From: Ensifer adhaerens
Lineage (GTDB): Bacteria > Pseudomonadota > Alphaproteobacteria > Rhizobiales > Rhizobiaceae
Assembly (NCBI RefSeq): GCF_020035535.1
Contig: NZ_CP083351.1
Location: 62,001-126,000 of the forward strand
Length of the DNA: 64,000 bases
Reading direction: 5' to 3'
How positions within the stretch are numbered: the first letter of the stretch is position 1; each line of letters begins with the position of its first letter. The notes beneath the pieces were generated by a model. That model saw only the letters and a program-made list of their open reading frames with translations, was not told the DNA's origin and did no database searches. Of this stretch, positions 17,773 to 25,647 are shown one piece after another. The translations under genes and the position numbers were made by a program.

Positions 17773-18018
17773 ATGAACGCTATTCAGTGCAAACTGGCTC
17801 GAGTTGCCATGGGGTGGGGTATCCGGGAACTGGCCGCCGCTGCCGGCGTTTCAATCCAGACAGTAAGTCGTCTAGAGCGAGGCGAAGAACTGCGAACACG
17901 CACTTTAGACCGCATGCGGCAGGTGTTTGAAGCGGCTGGAATAGAATTCATCTGCGACGGAAATGGCTTCGGAATAATGATCAGAAAGCCGCACTTGCTG
18001 CAGTCAGCGGGTGATTAG
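17773..18018 (+). CDS. XRE-family HTH regulator
   Basis: An 81-aa protein almost entirely made of a Cro/C1-type helix-turn-helix: QCKLARVAMGWGIRELAAAA, GVSIQTVSRLERGEELRT, then the stabilising helix TLDRMRQVFEAAGIEFI. Position and spacing of GVSxxTVSRLERG match the family exactly. Small XRE proteins of this type usually repress their own gene or a toxin partner, but the next gene begins 166 bp away and is not an obvious partner. The ATG is at 17773. Confidence 0.85.
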   Translation: MNAIQCKLARVAMGWGIRELAAAAGVSIQTVSRLERGEELRTRTLDRMRQVFEAAGIEFICDGNGFGIMIRKPHLLQSAGD

Positions 18019-18184
18019 GTCCCAGGCGCTGCTAGCCGATTTGAAGGCAGGGTCCTCTCCAACGCGTTTGTGAAGTTCTTGCGAACAAATCGTCACGGTT
18101 GCTTCGTTGAATTGACCGGCACCTTTCGGCAAGGTGACAGCGAACGGATGACGCCATTCTCGCGCGAAAGACGAATGTTTGTTG

Positions 18185-19354
18185 ATGAAGACGAGTCTCG
18201 ATCACCTTCCTTCACGCAAGCAGCACGAACTTCGTCGTGTGGTCGAGATCATTCACGAAGAGTTCGATGACGCACTGAAGGCGGGGGAGGCGGAGTTTAA
18301 GAAGCGCGGCCGCATCCTCAAAATGCTTCTCTTCGGTCTACATGCGGGCGGCAGGTTGGTTGATGAGTCAGTTGGCACGGAGGGATATCGCTCCGATTTC
18401 GACATCCTGATCGTCGTCAACAATAAGAAGCTGACGGATCCAGCGTTGTGGAACCGGGCGAGAGATCGGTTGATGCGGGATCCGGAAATCAAGACGCCAG
18501 TCAGCGTGATCGTGCATGCGCTGCGCGAAGTGAATTCCGATCTGAAACGCGGCCGCTCCTTCTTCGTCGATATTGCGCGGGACGGGATCGCGCTTTACGA
18601 ACTTGACGATGAACCGCTGGCCGCCCCTGGGCAGCTCAGCCCCGAACTGGCCTGGCGGATTGCGTCCGAATACTTCGAAGACCGCGTTCCACTTGCGCGA
18701 AAGTTCCTCAACGGCGCGCGATTTTATCGCGACGAAGACGACTATAAATTAGCGGCTTTCCTGCTGCATCAGTCGATCGAACAGGCCTATTCGTCGGTTC
18801 TATTGGTGCTGACGAACTACAGCCCGACCTCGCACAATCTGCGCTTCCTGCGTGGTCTTGCCGAAGAACGGGCTCAAGAATTGACCGGCGTTTGGCGCGA
18901 GGATCAGCAGCGCTACGTCGCCTGGTTCAACCTCATTGATGAGGCCTATATCAAAGCCCGCTATTCCCCCCATTACGAGGTCTCCAAGGAAGCCCTGGAC
19001 TGGGTTCTTCATCGGACCGAAGATCTCGTCTGCAGGGTGGAGGCCGTCGGGGTTGCCCATCTCGCCAGCATTCGCCCGACCGAGCGACATGGACTCGCTA
19101 CGGATTCTGCCTACACATCTTGCCGCCCGTCTCAAGGCTTCATATCTGAAATCGCAGCCTCGACACGGGGCTCCGAGATGGATCGACTGGGTAGACAAGC
19201 GGTCTCCGACCATCAATTCGAAACCCTACCGCCCAAGTCCGCCAGCAGGAGCGCGGGGAACACCGTCACTTGCCTCTGTTGTCAAGAGCAGCGCCCGGCG
19301 ACGAGCATGGACGCAGACGGTTGTGGGATCTGTGAAGAGTGCCTGGCGCCCTGA
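18185..19354 (+). CDS. MNT-HEPN protein with degenerate nucleotidyltransferase motif and extra C-terminal Cys cluster
   Basis: A 389-aa protein paralogous to that at 22162-23073. Residues 1-130 are a minimal nucleotidyltransferase domain and residues 165-290 a HEPN domain (LLHQSIEQAYSSVLLVLTNY, SHNLRFLRGLAEE). In the intact paralog the signature is GSYARG...SDYD; here it reads GLHAGG...SDFD, losing the catalytic Ser and Arg while keeping the Asp pair. The last 90 residues are unrelated to the paralog and end CLCCQEQRP...CGICEECLAP, two CxxC pairs able to bind zinc. Start chosen at ATG 18185 (MKTSLDHLP) to match the paralog. Possibly a fusion or frameshift product. Confidence 0.75.
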   Translation: MKTSLDHLPSRKQHELRRVVEIIHEEFDDALKAGEAEFKKRGRILKMLLFGLHAGGRLVDESVGTEGYRSDFDILIVVNNKKLTDPALWNRARDRLMRDPEIKTPVSVIVHALREVNSDLKRGRSFFVDIARDGIALYELDDEPLAAPGQLSPELAWRIASEYFEDRVPLARKFLNGARFYRDEDDYKLAAFLLHQSIEQAYSSVLLVLTNYSPTSHNLRFLRGLAEERAQELTGVWREDQQRYVAWFNLIDEAYIKARYSPHYEVSKEALDWVLHRTEDLVCRVEAVGVAHLASIRPTERHGLATDSAYTSCRPSQGFISEIAASTRGSEMDRLGRQAVSDHQFETLPPKSASRSAGNTVTCLCCQEQRPATSMDADGCGICEECLAP

Positions 19355-19463
19355 CACCATCGGCGCGCGCGTGCCGCGCCGATGGCCGCGTTGGAGATTG
19401 TTGATGCTGTCGGAGGCTTCATTTGCCGCGATGATTGAGGATGCCGGATCGGCGGCGGGCGGT

Positions 19464-19667
19464 TCAGACTGACCTGACGTTTTCGGCTCTCGACTTTCCA
19501 GTCTTGCGATCCTGACCAATGTCGTAGCTGACCTTTTGGCCCTCTTGCAGCGGCCTCTCGGCGGCGACCGCTGACATATGGACAAACACGTCTGTTCCAC
19601 CGTTCTCCGGAGAGATGAAGCCGTAACCCTTGTCGTGATTGAAAAACTTGACAGTACCGATTGCCAT
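19464..19667 (-). CDS. cspA: Cold-shock protein
   Basis: A 67-aa single cold-shock domain: GTVKFFNHDKGYGFISPENG with the RNP1 motif (KGYGFI), then DVFVHMSAV (RNP2) and a C-terminal YDIGQDRKTGKSRAENV. Length is typical. It binds single-stranded nucleic acid as an RNA chaperone. Plasmid-borne csp copies are common in rhizobia. The start at 19667 (MAIGTVKFF) is the universal one for the family; there is a Met 23 codons upstream that is not conserved in the family. Convergent with the MNT-HEPN gene. Confidence 0.93.
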   Translation of the reverse strand: MAIGTVKFFNHDKGYGFISPENGGTDVFVHMSAVAAERPLQEGQKVSYDIGQDRKTGKSRAENVRSV

Positions 19668-20059
19668 TGACGTCCTCGTCAGTTGAGCAGGTTGCACAAT
19701 GCCGCGAAGCTTATTCACCGGGTTCGCCTCCCACAATCACGCAAACGGGTTATGCTAGGGCGGGTAGCCGCGAAATCCAGCGCACATTTGATCTCCCATT
19801 CGTCATCGCCTTTTTGACACGGGTCCTTCCGGTGCGGGTGAACCCGCGACATCTGATCTCAAGGCGAGGGGCCGGGGGCGCCGCCCCCTTCGCCCCTTCA
19901 AGCGTCTGCCGCCCAGCTTCCTCCACTTCACTGACATTCCGCTCCGTGCAGCCGGGTCCCCGCGCAGCCGCTTGCACCCCAATCCCCCGCTGTTCCGCAC
20001 GAGCTCGGAAGCAGGAGCGAAGGGCTCCCGCTTCGCGAGATCAAGGAAAGGGCAAGGAC
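19668..20059. other. Intergenic region upstream of the ardC-like pseudogene
   Basis: Contains a very GC-rich stretch near 19866-19890 (GGGGCCGGGGGCGCC) and no recognisable gene; probably the promoter zone for cspA and the plus-strand ArdC-like gene. Confidence 0.4.
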
Positions 20060-20957
20060 ATGACAAAGGCAACCAAGACCAACACGACCGTCAGCGACAT
20101 CTATGAGCGCATCACCGCGCGCATCGTCGAGCAGCTAGAAGCAGGCACGCGGCCCTGGATGCAGCCTTGGGGCGTCGGTGGCACGCCGGTGCGACCGCTT
20201 CGCCACAACGGGATCGCCTATCGTGGCATCAACACGGTTCTGCTCTGGATGACGGCGGCCGAGCGCGGTTACGGTTCAAACTACTGGATGACGTTCCGCC
20301 AGTCGCAGTCTACGCCAATGCGATTGAGCGGAAAGACACCGACGATGAGGGTGAAGAGGTGGAGCGCCGCATCCCGTTCATGAAGGGCTACAATGTTTTC
20401 AACGCCGACCAAATCGAGGGGTTTGCCGGCGCACTACTATGCGACCGAGGTTCAGCCGGGGAACGGCGAGGGAAAGCAGCGGATCGAAGCTGCCGATCAG
20501 TTCTTTGCCAATCTTGGCGCTGACATTCGCCACGGTGGCAACAGAGCATTCTATCATCCGGTTTGGCGACTTCATTCAAATGCCGGTGTTCGACGCTTTC
20601 GTTTCGGCTGAAACGCACGCTGGGGTCCTTGCGCACGAGTGCGTCCATTGGACGATGGCAGGCACCCGTCTCGACCGAAATCTTGGCTGCAAGAAGTGGG
20701 GTGACGAAGGTTATGCCAAGGAAGAGTTGGTCGCGGAGCTTGGCAGCGTCTTCCTCTCGGCTGACCTTGGCATTGCGATCGAGCCGCGCGAGGATCATGC
20801 GGCCTATATTGCCTCCTGGCTCAAGTGCTTAAAGTCCGAGAAGCGTGCCGTGTTCCAAATGGCTGCCCATGCCGAACGCGCGGTTGCCTATCTGCACGGA
20901 CTGCAGCCCGGTTCGAATGTCGCGATCGTGACTGAAGGCAAGTCCGCCGCCGCATAA
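20060..20957 (+). pseudogene. ArdC-type antirestriction protein, frameshifted
   Basis: The start MTKATKTNTTVSDIYERITA and LEAGTRPWMQPW match ArdC-family ssDNA-binding antirestriction proteins of plasmids. Three reading-frame changes are needed to follow it: about 20300 (to VYANAIERKDTDDEGEEVE, MKGYNVFNADQIEG), about 20410 (to LPAHYYATEVQPGNGEGK, IEAADQFFANLGADI) and about 20560 (to FVSAETHAGVLAHECVHWT). The last frame keeps the zincin HExxH (HECVH) and runs to 20957. A 15-residue deletion also seems present after WMTFRQ. Probably inactive. Confidence 0.75.
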
Positions 20958-21057
20958 GGTGCCTCGATCAACGGCTCGTCTCCTAGGCCGGGTCTGTGGT
21001 TTTCGCAGATCCTGCCGGGAGGCATATTTACCGGCGGTCGCCCGCAGACGGGGCGAC

Positions 21058-21366
21058 CTACTCTTTTTCCGGCGGCGCCCGCATCCGCGGGCGATATCCG
21101 CGCCTCAGCTTTCGGCGCGCCAGATCAAGGAAGAGATCGATCGCGTCTTTTTCGCGCGAAAACTGATGCGCCGCCGTTTGTCCGCGCGCTCCAATCCGTC
21201 CCCAGCGGCGTGTCAGGCAGATTTCGCCGAAGAGGTTGCTGCCGATTTCGAGCGAATAGAAACGCGCCATATTCTTCGTCGCGTCCTTGCGTTCGATGTA
21301 AAGGCGATAGGGCTGCGTGATCATGCGCGCAGAATTGCGCGTTCCCACGCAGCCGTCCAACGACAC
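21058..21366 (-). CDS. WGR-domain protein
   Basis: A protein of up to 102 aa made of one WGR domain: PYRLYIERKDATKNMARFYS, LEIGSNLFGEICLTRRWGRI with the WGR motif, GARGQTAAHQF and a final basic tail. Stand-alone WGR proteins are common on rhizobial plasmids and may bind nucleic acid. The start is uncertain: GTG 21366 or ATG 21324 (MITQPYRLYIE), the latter better matching domain length. Neither has a strong ribosome site. Confidence 0.8.
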   Translation of the reverse strand: MSLDGCVGTRNSARMITQPYRLYIERKDATKNMARFYSLEIGSNLFGEICLTRRWGRIGARGQTAAHQFSREKDAIDLFLDLARRKLRRGYRPRMRAPPEKE

Positions 21367-21472
21367 TTATGAATCGACCGAGCCTGATCGATTCATTTCC
21401 GTGATGGACCGGTCACAAGAAGCGGCGGCCATTGTCGCGGCGAAGCTGCGAGGTAAGGTGACGTGGCTTCGG

Positions 21473-21952
21473 CTAGCGCGGGTTTTCCTTCCTCCTCAGA
21501 AGGGAGATCCGGATTGCCTCTGTCTTCGTCGGTTGAACGGGAGATCTCGACTTTGGCTTGCTGGACCCTTCGCGCGCCTGGAAGCCTTCATACTTCTTGA
21601 GCGCATCCAGCCGGTCGGCCTCCGAGACAGGTTCGACCGGCTCGCCATTGATGTCATGGCGGATGGACCCGGCGCGTGCCACCGCGATCTGGTAGCTCCG
21701 TGAGTGCACATAGGTTGCCATCGCCTTGCGAAGAGCCGACACGCTGACGTCCGGTTTCAGCAGGGGACGGACGTCATTCCAGAGCCCGAGCGCAAAGGGT
21801 CTGACCGGGTCCCCAAGTTTCGCCGGAAGGATCGCGATTGGCCGGGTGAGGAGAGCATTGATCGCCACGGTTTTCGCGACCTCTCGTTCGCGCGCCAGAA
21901 CCGGCGCAGAGCACGTTCGGGGAGATTTCGTCGCGTCCGCTTTCTGACCCAT
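21473..21952 (-). CDS. ProQ/FinO-domain RNA-binding protein
   Basis: A 159-aa protein whose central 90 residues are a ProQ/FinO domain: AINALLTRPIAILPAKLGDP, RPFALGLWNDVRPLL, SALRKAMATYVHSRSYQIAV and AGSIRHDINGEPVEPV. The basic and Pro-rich tail (SSKPKSRSPVQPTK) is usual. FinO-type proteins bind antisense RNA stem-loops and repress conjugal transfer or stabilise sRNAs; beside a mobilization block this suggests a plasmid-transfer or copy-number role, but that is inference. Start at 21952. Confidence 0.8.
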   Translation of the reverse strand: MGQKADATKSPRTCSAPVLAREREVAKTVAINALLTRPIAILPAKLGDPVRPFALGLWNDVRPLLKPDVSVSALRKAMATYVHSRSYQIAVARAGSIRHDINGEPVEPVSEADRLDALKKYEGFQAREGSSKPKSRSPVQPTKTEAIRISLLRRKENPR

Positions 21953-22161
21953 CGCAGCCCCGTCGATCCAGGATGTCGGTTTAAGAATACGTCATTCGAC
22001 AGCGCGAACCAACGAGATCATGTTGAGTTCCAAAGCATCTACAGCGTATGTCCACGGAACGTGGGGTACGGCAAGCCACGGCCACCTGCGCCAAGGCGAG
22101 GCGCACCTGCCTGATAATTCCAGTAGTAGACGAGGGGTCGTCTTTATCCTATCCGTTGCAT

Positions 22162-23073
22162 ATGAAAACGAGCTTGGAACATCTTCCCGAGAAGAAGCAG
22201 CGCGAGCTTGCCCGCGTCGTGGAGATCATCCACGAGGAGTTTGCCGATGCGCTCGAGGGTGGCTCGGCCGACTTCAAGAAGCGCGGGCGGATCTTGAAGA
22301 TCATCCTGTTCGGTTCCTACGCCCGCGGCACCTTTGTTGACGAACCGCATACGATGAAGGGTTATCGCTCCGATTACGACATCCTCGTCACCGTCAATTC
22401 GAAGAAGCTCGCAGAACCCGAATACTGGGACAAGGCCACCGACCGGTTGATGTGGGACAAAGGAGTGTCGACGCCGGTGGGGCTGATCGTCCACGGCGCC
22501 CGGGAGGTGAACAACTTCCTTGCGGACGGACAGTATTTCTTCGTCGATATTCTGCGCGAAGGGATCGTGCTCTATGAACTCGACGACCGACCATTGGCGG
22601 AGCCGCGCCCACGGACACCACCGGATGCTTTTCGCTTTGCCAAAGAATACTTCGATGATCGCCTTCCCCAGGCCAAAACGTTTGCTGATGGAGCCGAGAT
22701 TTTTGCCAGCCGGGGGAGACTCAAGGAAGCAGCCTTTTTGTTGCATCAGTCAATAGAGCAAGCCTATTCAGGACTGCTGCTCGTCCTGACGAACTATAGT
22801 CCGCCGTCGCACAACCTCAAATTTCTCCGCGGCCTGGCTGAGGATCGCGACCAGCGGCTGGTCGAAGCCTGGCCAAGGGACCAGCATCGTTTTACCGCCT
22901 GGTACAGCATTCTCAACGAAGCCTATGTGAAGGCACGCTACTCCAAGCACTTCGAGATTACCGATGAGGGGCTCGGCTGGCTGCTCGAGCGGACGGAGCA
23001 TCTTCTTCGGCTTGTTGAGACGGTTTGCCAGGAGCGGCTAAGGGAACTCGCACGGGCAGCGGACGCGACCTAG
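22162..23073 (+). CDS. MNT-HEPN protein, intact copy
   Basis: A 303-aa two-domain protein. The N-terminal minimal nucleotidyltransferase has the full signature FGSYARGTFVDE and YRSDYDILVTV (GS and DxD). The C-terminal HEPN domain has EAAFLLHQSIEQAYSGLLLV and SHNLKFLRGLAEDR. MNT-HEPN pairs act as toxin-antitoxin systems in which MNT AMPylates or otherwise blocks the HEPN RNase; here the two are fused in one chain, also known in this family. The ATG at 22162 (MKTSLEHLP) matches the diverged copy at 18185. The two copies flank the cspA-ardC-WGR-proQ segment. Confidence 0.82.
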   Translation: MKTSLEHLPEKKQRELARVVEIIHEEFADALEGGSADFKKRGRILKIILFGSYARGTFVDEPHTMKGYRSDYDILVTVNSKKLAEPEYWDKATDRLMWDKGVSTPVGLIVHGAREVNNFLADGQYFFVDILREGIVLYELDDRPLAEPRPRTPPDAFRFAKEYFDDRLPQAKTFADGAEIFASRGRLKEAAFLLHQSIEQAYSGLLLVLTNYSPPSHNLKFLRGLAEDRDQRLVEAWPRDQHRFTAWYSILNEAYVKARYSKHFEITDEGLGWLLERTEHLLRLVETVCQERLRELARAADAT

Positions 23074-23103
23074 CACTGCGCTCGCGCGCAAGTTTGCCCG
23101 TCA

Positions 23104-23430
23104 TCAAGTCTCGGCTTTCGTCTTCGATCGGCCAATCGGCTCGCCCATCAAAGGTGCGACAGCTTCGAGCACCGCAGGCGCGATCTGGAACTGCCGCGCC
23201 ATGCCGCGCCCCATGGAGTTCTTGCCCATCTCCTCGATGAGGATGCCGCGCGCGACGAGTGGGTCATCGGTTTGGGCAGCGACGTTTCTGGCGGGACCTG
23301 TCACGTCGACGAGTTGTGCCAGCGTCATCGGCGAGCCGGTTGCGTGCAGTCCCCGATCACGATCACATTTATGATGGCGATCTGTTTGAGGCGGGCTGCT
23401 GCCGTTTCATCTTCCCAGGGGATTCGCCAT
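23104..23430 (-). pseudogene. Frameshifted helix-turn-helix protein
   Basis: The frame from 23328 reads MTLAQLVDVTGPARNVAAQT and DDPLVARGILIEEMGKNS, then GRGMARQFQI, a winged-helix-like pattern in which a conserved LxxLVExTGAxRNTxxxxLxxLVxxG is expected. Just upstream, in another frame, AARLKQIAIINVIVIGDC supplies a plausible preceding helix, implying a frameshift near 23345. It lies just downstream of the coupling-protein gene on the same strand. Confidence 0.35.
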
Positions 23431-23464
23431 AATCTGCCTGTTGACGATCGTCAAAAGCGCAATT

Positions 23465-25121
23465 TCAAACTGCATCGAATGCTCCCTTGAATTCTGGATC
23501 AGCATAGTAAGCGAGTTTGCGAGCGATGATCGGCCTCTGACCTGCCAGGAACAAAAGCTGAGCTTGGCCGGGCAGGTTTCGGATTTCGTCCGGAGTGAGG
23601 AGCGGCCGGCCGGTGTGTTGCTGGCTCAAGGAGATACCCGACTTTTCGGAATCGAGTGCGCGGGCCATGGTCTGAAACACGACCGTTTCCTGTCCAAGCA
23701 GATCGGAGACGAGGCGCGCGCTGTCATGGTCATTGACGCCAAAGACTTGCAACACGCCGGCATTTGAAAGGAAGGTTCCGGCCCGTTGTCCATACGTGGC
23801 TCTGAGCTGATGCACGTCTTGGAGGATCGGCCAGAGCTGAACGCCGTAGCCGGCCATGAGGCCCATCGCCCGTTCGACGGCAGCCAGGTGTCCAAGCGAG
23901 GCGAACTCATCAAGGAGATAGAGCACCGGCGCTTGCGACTTTGCCGGATCGCGAGCCATCTCAAGCAGGCTCTGCGTCACGAGCAGTCGCAGCCAGCGCG
24001 AATAGGTCGAGAGACGGTCCGGCGGCAGGACGAGAAACACCGTCACGTTGCGGCGTTTCAGATCGGCGAAGCCAAAGTCCGAGCGGCTGAGCACTGTCGT
24101 CATGCGGGGACTGTCGAGGAAATGCGTGTGGCGTTGCGCGGCTGAGAGGACCCCCGTTGCTTCGCGATCAGACTTTCCGAGGTGGCGATTTGCTGCCCGG
24201 GCAATCAGTCCGTCCGCCTTGCATGCGCTTCATCAGCGCTGCGAACCGGTCAGGCGCTAAAGTGAGATATTCACGCAGCGTGCCGAGGTGACGGCGCCCT
24301 GGAGATTCTGACGCAACGATCTTCAGGATCAACCCGGTAATGAGGGCTTTGGCTTCCTCGTTCCAGTGGGCCTCGCCTGAAGCCCCGGGTTCATCAACCA
24401 CAAGAGCATCGGCGAGTGTGCTTGCGTCTTCGGCCACATCGATGCCATCGGGATCGAACGTATCGAGCGGATTAAAGGCCGCCGGAGACAGGGCCGTCAC
24501 GCCGAAGGGATCAAGGATATGAACCGGGCCGAAAAGCTGGCGAGCGCGGCTGGCGATCCTGGCATTCTCGCCTTTGGGATCGATGCAGACCACTGAACGA
24601 TCGACCGTGAGCAAGTTCGGAATGATGGTGCCCACACCTTTCCCGGTCCTTGTCGGCGCCATGGTCAGGAGATTGGCCGAACCGTCGTAGCGCATGAGCT
24701 TTCCGGTCTTGCCGTTGCGTCCGATCAGAAGGCCGGAATGGGATCCGGAAAGCGGAGCGACTTCCTCGTCGGTGGCAAAGCGCGCCGAGCCGTGCGTGTC
24801 GTCAGCGGTGTTGCCAAAGCGCAGGATGAGAGGACGCGTGACAAAGCGAAAGAGCAGCGTGCCAAGCAACAGCAGCGTCACGAGGTCGAGCGCTATGAAG
24901 GCAATAGAACCAGGGCCGAAGCTTCCCATTTGTGCAAGCAGGAAGCGGCCCCCGAAACCAACGACGAACAACGCCGCGATGAGGAAGAAGAGAATACCGA
25001 GCAGCGGTTTCCAGATTCGAAAGGGCGCGGAGAGGAGAGCGATGAACGCCCAGAGCGGATCACGCCCCGCCTCGCGCATCATGTTTTTGAATGCAGCCCA
25101 GGCGAGTGTCGCTTCATTCAT
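23465..25121 (-). pseudogene. traG: VirD4/TraG type IV coupling protein, one frameshift
   Basis: The N-terminal frame (25121 to 24168) has two to three membrane helices in the first 80 residues, then TAPTRTGKGVGTIIPNLL-like Walker A (PTRTGKG) and CIDPKGEN. Near 24215 one extra base disrupts the frame; the next frame supplies GLIARAANRHLGKSDREATG and the C-terminal part from 24103, with VLYLLDEFASLG (Walker B), TFLSNAGVLQVFGVNDHDSA and LLFLAGQRPIIARKLAYY. Sum about 550 residues, normal for the family. Such ATPases couple the relaxosome to the secretion channel. A single shift could be a sequencing error. Last gene of an operon with the mobilization gene at 25420. Confidence 0.85.
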
Positions 25122-25420
25122 TCCGAAGATCCTCCCGTGGTCTGGCCTGCGCCCGTAGGTTTCGGGTTGAGCAGATCGACAAAGAGTTCCTGGTCGCCGT
25201 CGCGCACGAGAAAGCCGGGCAATTCTTTTTGCAGCCAGTCTCTCAGTCGCCGGGTAAACTCAGGATCGTTGGATTGTTCCAGCCGGTGCAGCACCAGGGC
25301 GCCGAGCAGGATCTTGCGCCGGGTATCCTGGGCGCGCTCCTGTTTTCCGAGCCGAGCCTTGAGCGTCTTTTTGCGCTCTTCCAATTCGGCGAGGCGCTGT
25401 GAGATCGACTTGCGTGCCAT
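25118..25420 (-). CDS. Small mobilization accessory protein (TraC/TraD-like)
   Basis: A 100-aa protein: MARKSISQRLAELEERKKTL, a charged coiled coil (KARLGKQERAQDTRRKILLG), then ALVLHRLEQSNDPEFTRRL and LPGFLVRDGDQELFVDLL. This type lies upstream of traG on many rhizobial and agrobacterial mobile replicons and is thought to assist the relaxosome. The stop overlaps the start of the coupling gene by 4 bp, so they are translationally coupled. The gene is divergent from the relaxase, with the oriT between them. I do not commit to a symbol because nomenclature varies. Confidence 0.8.
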   Translation of the reverse strand: MARKSISQRLAELEERKKTLKARLGKQERAQDTRRKILLGALVLHRLEQSNDPEFTRRLRDWLQKELPGFLVRDGDQELFVDLLNPKPTGAGQTTGGSSE

Positions 25421-25577
25421 GCGATTCTCCTAATGCTTGTGATGCCCCAGAGTTTCTGCCATTGCCCGTTGTGCCTCAGAAGCTACTCGACATTGCGGAA
25501 TGCACAACCCCAAATTGGTATGGGGACGGTCCATCCTGCATGATCCCGGACGGAGGAAGCGAAGCGAACGAAGTACT

Positions 25578-25609
25578 AAAGGGCGCACTTACGAGTTGCT
25601 GCGCAACTC
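25578..25609 (-). other. oriT core (IncQ/RSF1010-like nic region)
   Basis: On the minus strand: a 7-bp inverted repeat (GAGTTGC, 3-nt loop, GCAACTC) immediately followed by GTAAGTGCGCCCTTT. GTAAGTGCGCCCT is the conserved nic-region core of RSF1010 and related MOBQ origins, and a hairpin before it is the usual arrangement. It lies between the divergent mobilization gene and the relaxase, the expected place. The exact nick site is assumed from the family. Confidence 0.75.
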
Positions 25610-25647
25610 AGTGCTTGGTATGGTTGTGCGTCTTTGGAGAGTGTCGT

